From: Cupriavidus neocaledonicus
GTDB lineage: Bacteria > Pseudomonadota > Gammaproteobacteria > Burkholderiales > Burkholderiaceae
Assembly (NCBI RefSeq): GCF_000372525.1
Contig: NZ_AQUR01000099.1
Span: 62,001 to 126,000, forward strand
Direction of reading: 5' to 3'
DNA length: 64,000 nt
Below the pieces are notes generated by a model. The model worked only from the letters and a program-made list of their open reading frames with translations, was not told the origin of the DNA and ran no database searches. A program made the position numbers and the translations under genes. Positions within the stretch are counted from its first letter, which is position 1. Every line of letters starts with the position of its first letter. Below are positions 63,548 through 64,000 of this stretch, in pieces.

Positions 63548-64000
63548 ATGCCAGAACGCCCGACCACCCGCTATGACAAGGCGCTGCAGCGCCTGCGCGC
63601 GGTCTTTTCCCCGTTGAACCTGGCGGCGGCGGCGTGGCTGATTGCAACATGGGCGTTCGCGGCGTTCCAGCTCGTGAGCGAGCGGGACCGCTTGCTGCAC
63701 GACGCCGCCAAGCGTACCCAGACCCAGGCCCAGGCGTTCGGCGCGTACTCGAAATCCAGCATCCTGCGGCTGTCCGAGTTCCTGCTGGACCTGCGGGCCA
63801 GCTGGCTGGCCGGCCAGCCGGGGTTCATCGAAATGGTGCGTGAGCGGCAGAACCTGGTGGTGGACCTGTCGTTCCAGGTGTCGGTGATCGACAAGCATGG
63901 CCTGCTCATCTACTCGTCCATCGCCGGGCCCACGTCCGGCCAGAAGGTCGACCTGAGCGGGCGCGAGCATTTCCGGGTCCATCAGAACGCGGGCGGGCGC
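63548..64000 (+). CDS. N-terminus of a Cache-type membrane sensor (cut by window end)
   Basis: The frame from ATG 63548 is open to the last base (151 codons). It encodes a cytoplasmic tail, one transmembrane helix (LAAAAWLIATWAFAAFQLV, about 25-43), a helical linker (RDRLLHDAAKRTQTQAQAFG) and the start of a Cache/PDC-type periplasmic domain (VSVIDKHGLLIYSSIAG, VDLSGREHFRVH). This N-terminus is typical of diguanylate cyclases/phosphodiesterases or sensor kinases. The output domain lies beyond the window. Confidence 0.8.
   Translation, partial: MPERPTTRYDKALQRLRAVFSPLNLAAAAWLIATWAFAAFQLVSERDRLLHDAAKRTQTQAQAFGAYSKSSILRLSEFLLDLRASWLAGQPGFIEMVRERQNLVVDLSFQVSVIDKHGLLIYSSIAGPTSGQKVDLSGREHFRVHQNAGGR

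Overview
The window is a high-GC, gene-dense stretch of a betaproteobacterial main chromosome. Several features point to Burkholderiales and most likely Cupriavidus or a close relative: mreB beside gatCAB, minCDE followed by a Gram-negative porin, a Bug-type solute-binding protein, and many one-component regulators paired with catabolic genes. The genus is an inference. No RNA gene, insertion sequence or CRISPR array was seen.

Layout. 1-6.7 kb: mreB, then gatC, gatA and gatB, with a lipoprotein and an alpha/beta hydrolase inserted between gatA and gatB. 7-11 kb: a Sel1-repeat protein, a CorA-type transporter and minCDE. 11.3-15.9 kb: a porin, a two-component locus with a degenerate histidine kinase and two OmpR-type regulators, and a Bug protein. 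16-20 kb: three transporter/regulator pairs or neighbours, including EamA/MarR with clear operators and an Fsr-like MFS beside a frameshifted AraC regulator. 20-26 kb: a GntR-controlled catabolic cluster of an M20 amidohydrolase, a FAH-fold hydrolase, an MFS permease, an Asp/Glu-racemase-fold enzyme and possibly a GST. 26-33 kb: an exported peroxidase, a DHA2 exporter, a CBS protein, DbpA helicase, a DUF72 protein and a DUF4382 lipoprotein. 33.8-39.7 kb: a chemoreceptor, a SoxR-like MerR regulator divergent from a methyltransferase, a membrane-anchored Mrr-like nuclease, a MazG-like hydrolase and an isoprenylcysteine-methyltransferase-like protein.

39.8-43.9 kb: an IclR regulator and a tightly coupled operon of a polar amino-acid ABC transporter and hutG, probably for uptake of histidine or formiminoglutamate. 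43.9-47.8 kb: the most interesting locus, in which homospermidine synthase, a glutathionylspermidine-synthase-like ATP-grasp ligase, a DUF1190 protein and a DUF350 membrane protein lie behind a strong promoter with palindromes at the expected start site. It looks like a polyamine-conjugating, envelope-associated system. 47.9-48.8 kb: two overlapping lipoprotein genes, one with a frameshift. 49.1-53.2 kb: a second GntR-controlled catabolic cluster (SDR, beta-keto acid cleavage enzyme, MFS).

53.2-62.5 kb: an exported beta-propeller-like protein, then an orphan type VI secretion module of VgrG, a DUF4123 adaptor, a small membrane protein, a DUF3304 lipoprotein (likely immunity) and a Tle1-type DUF2235 phospholipase effector. 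The window ends with a YdcF/SanA-like protein and the truncated N-terminus of a membrane sensor.

Two genes carry apparent single-base frameshifts (AraC at about 19775 and the lipoprotein at 48679-48683). Both would be restored by changing one base in a C/G run, so sequencing error and real inactivation are both possible.
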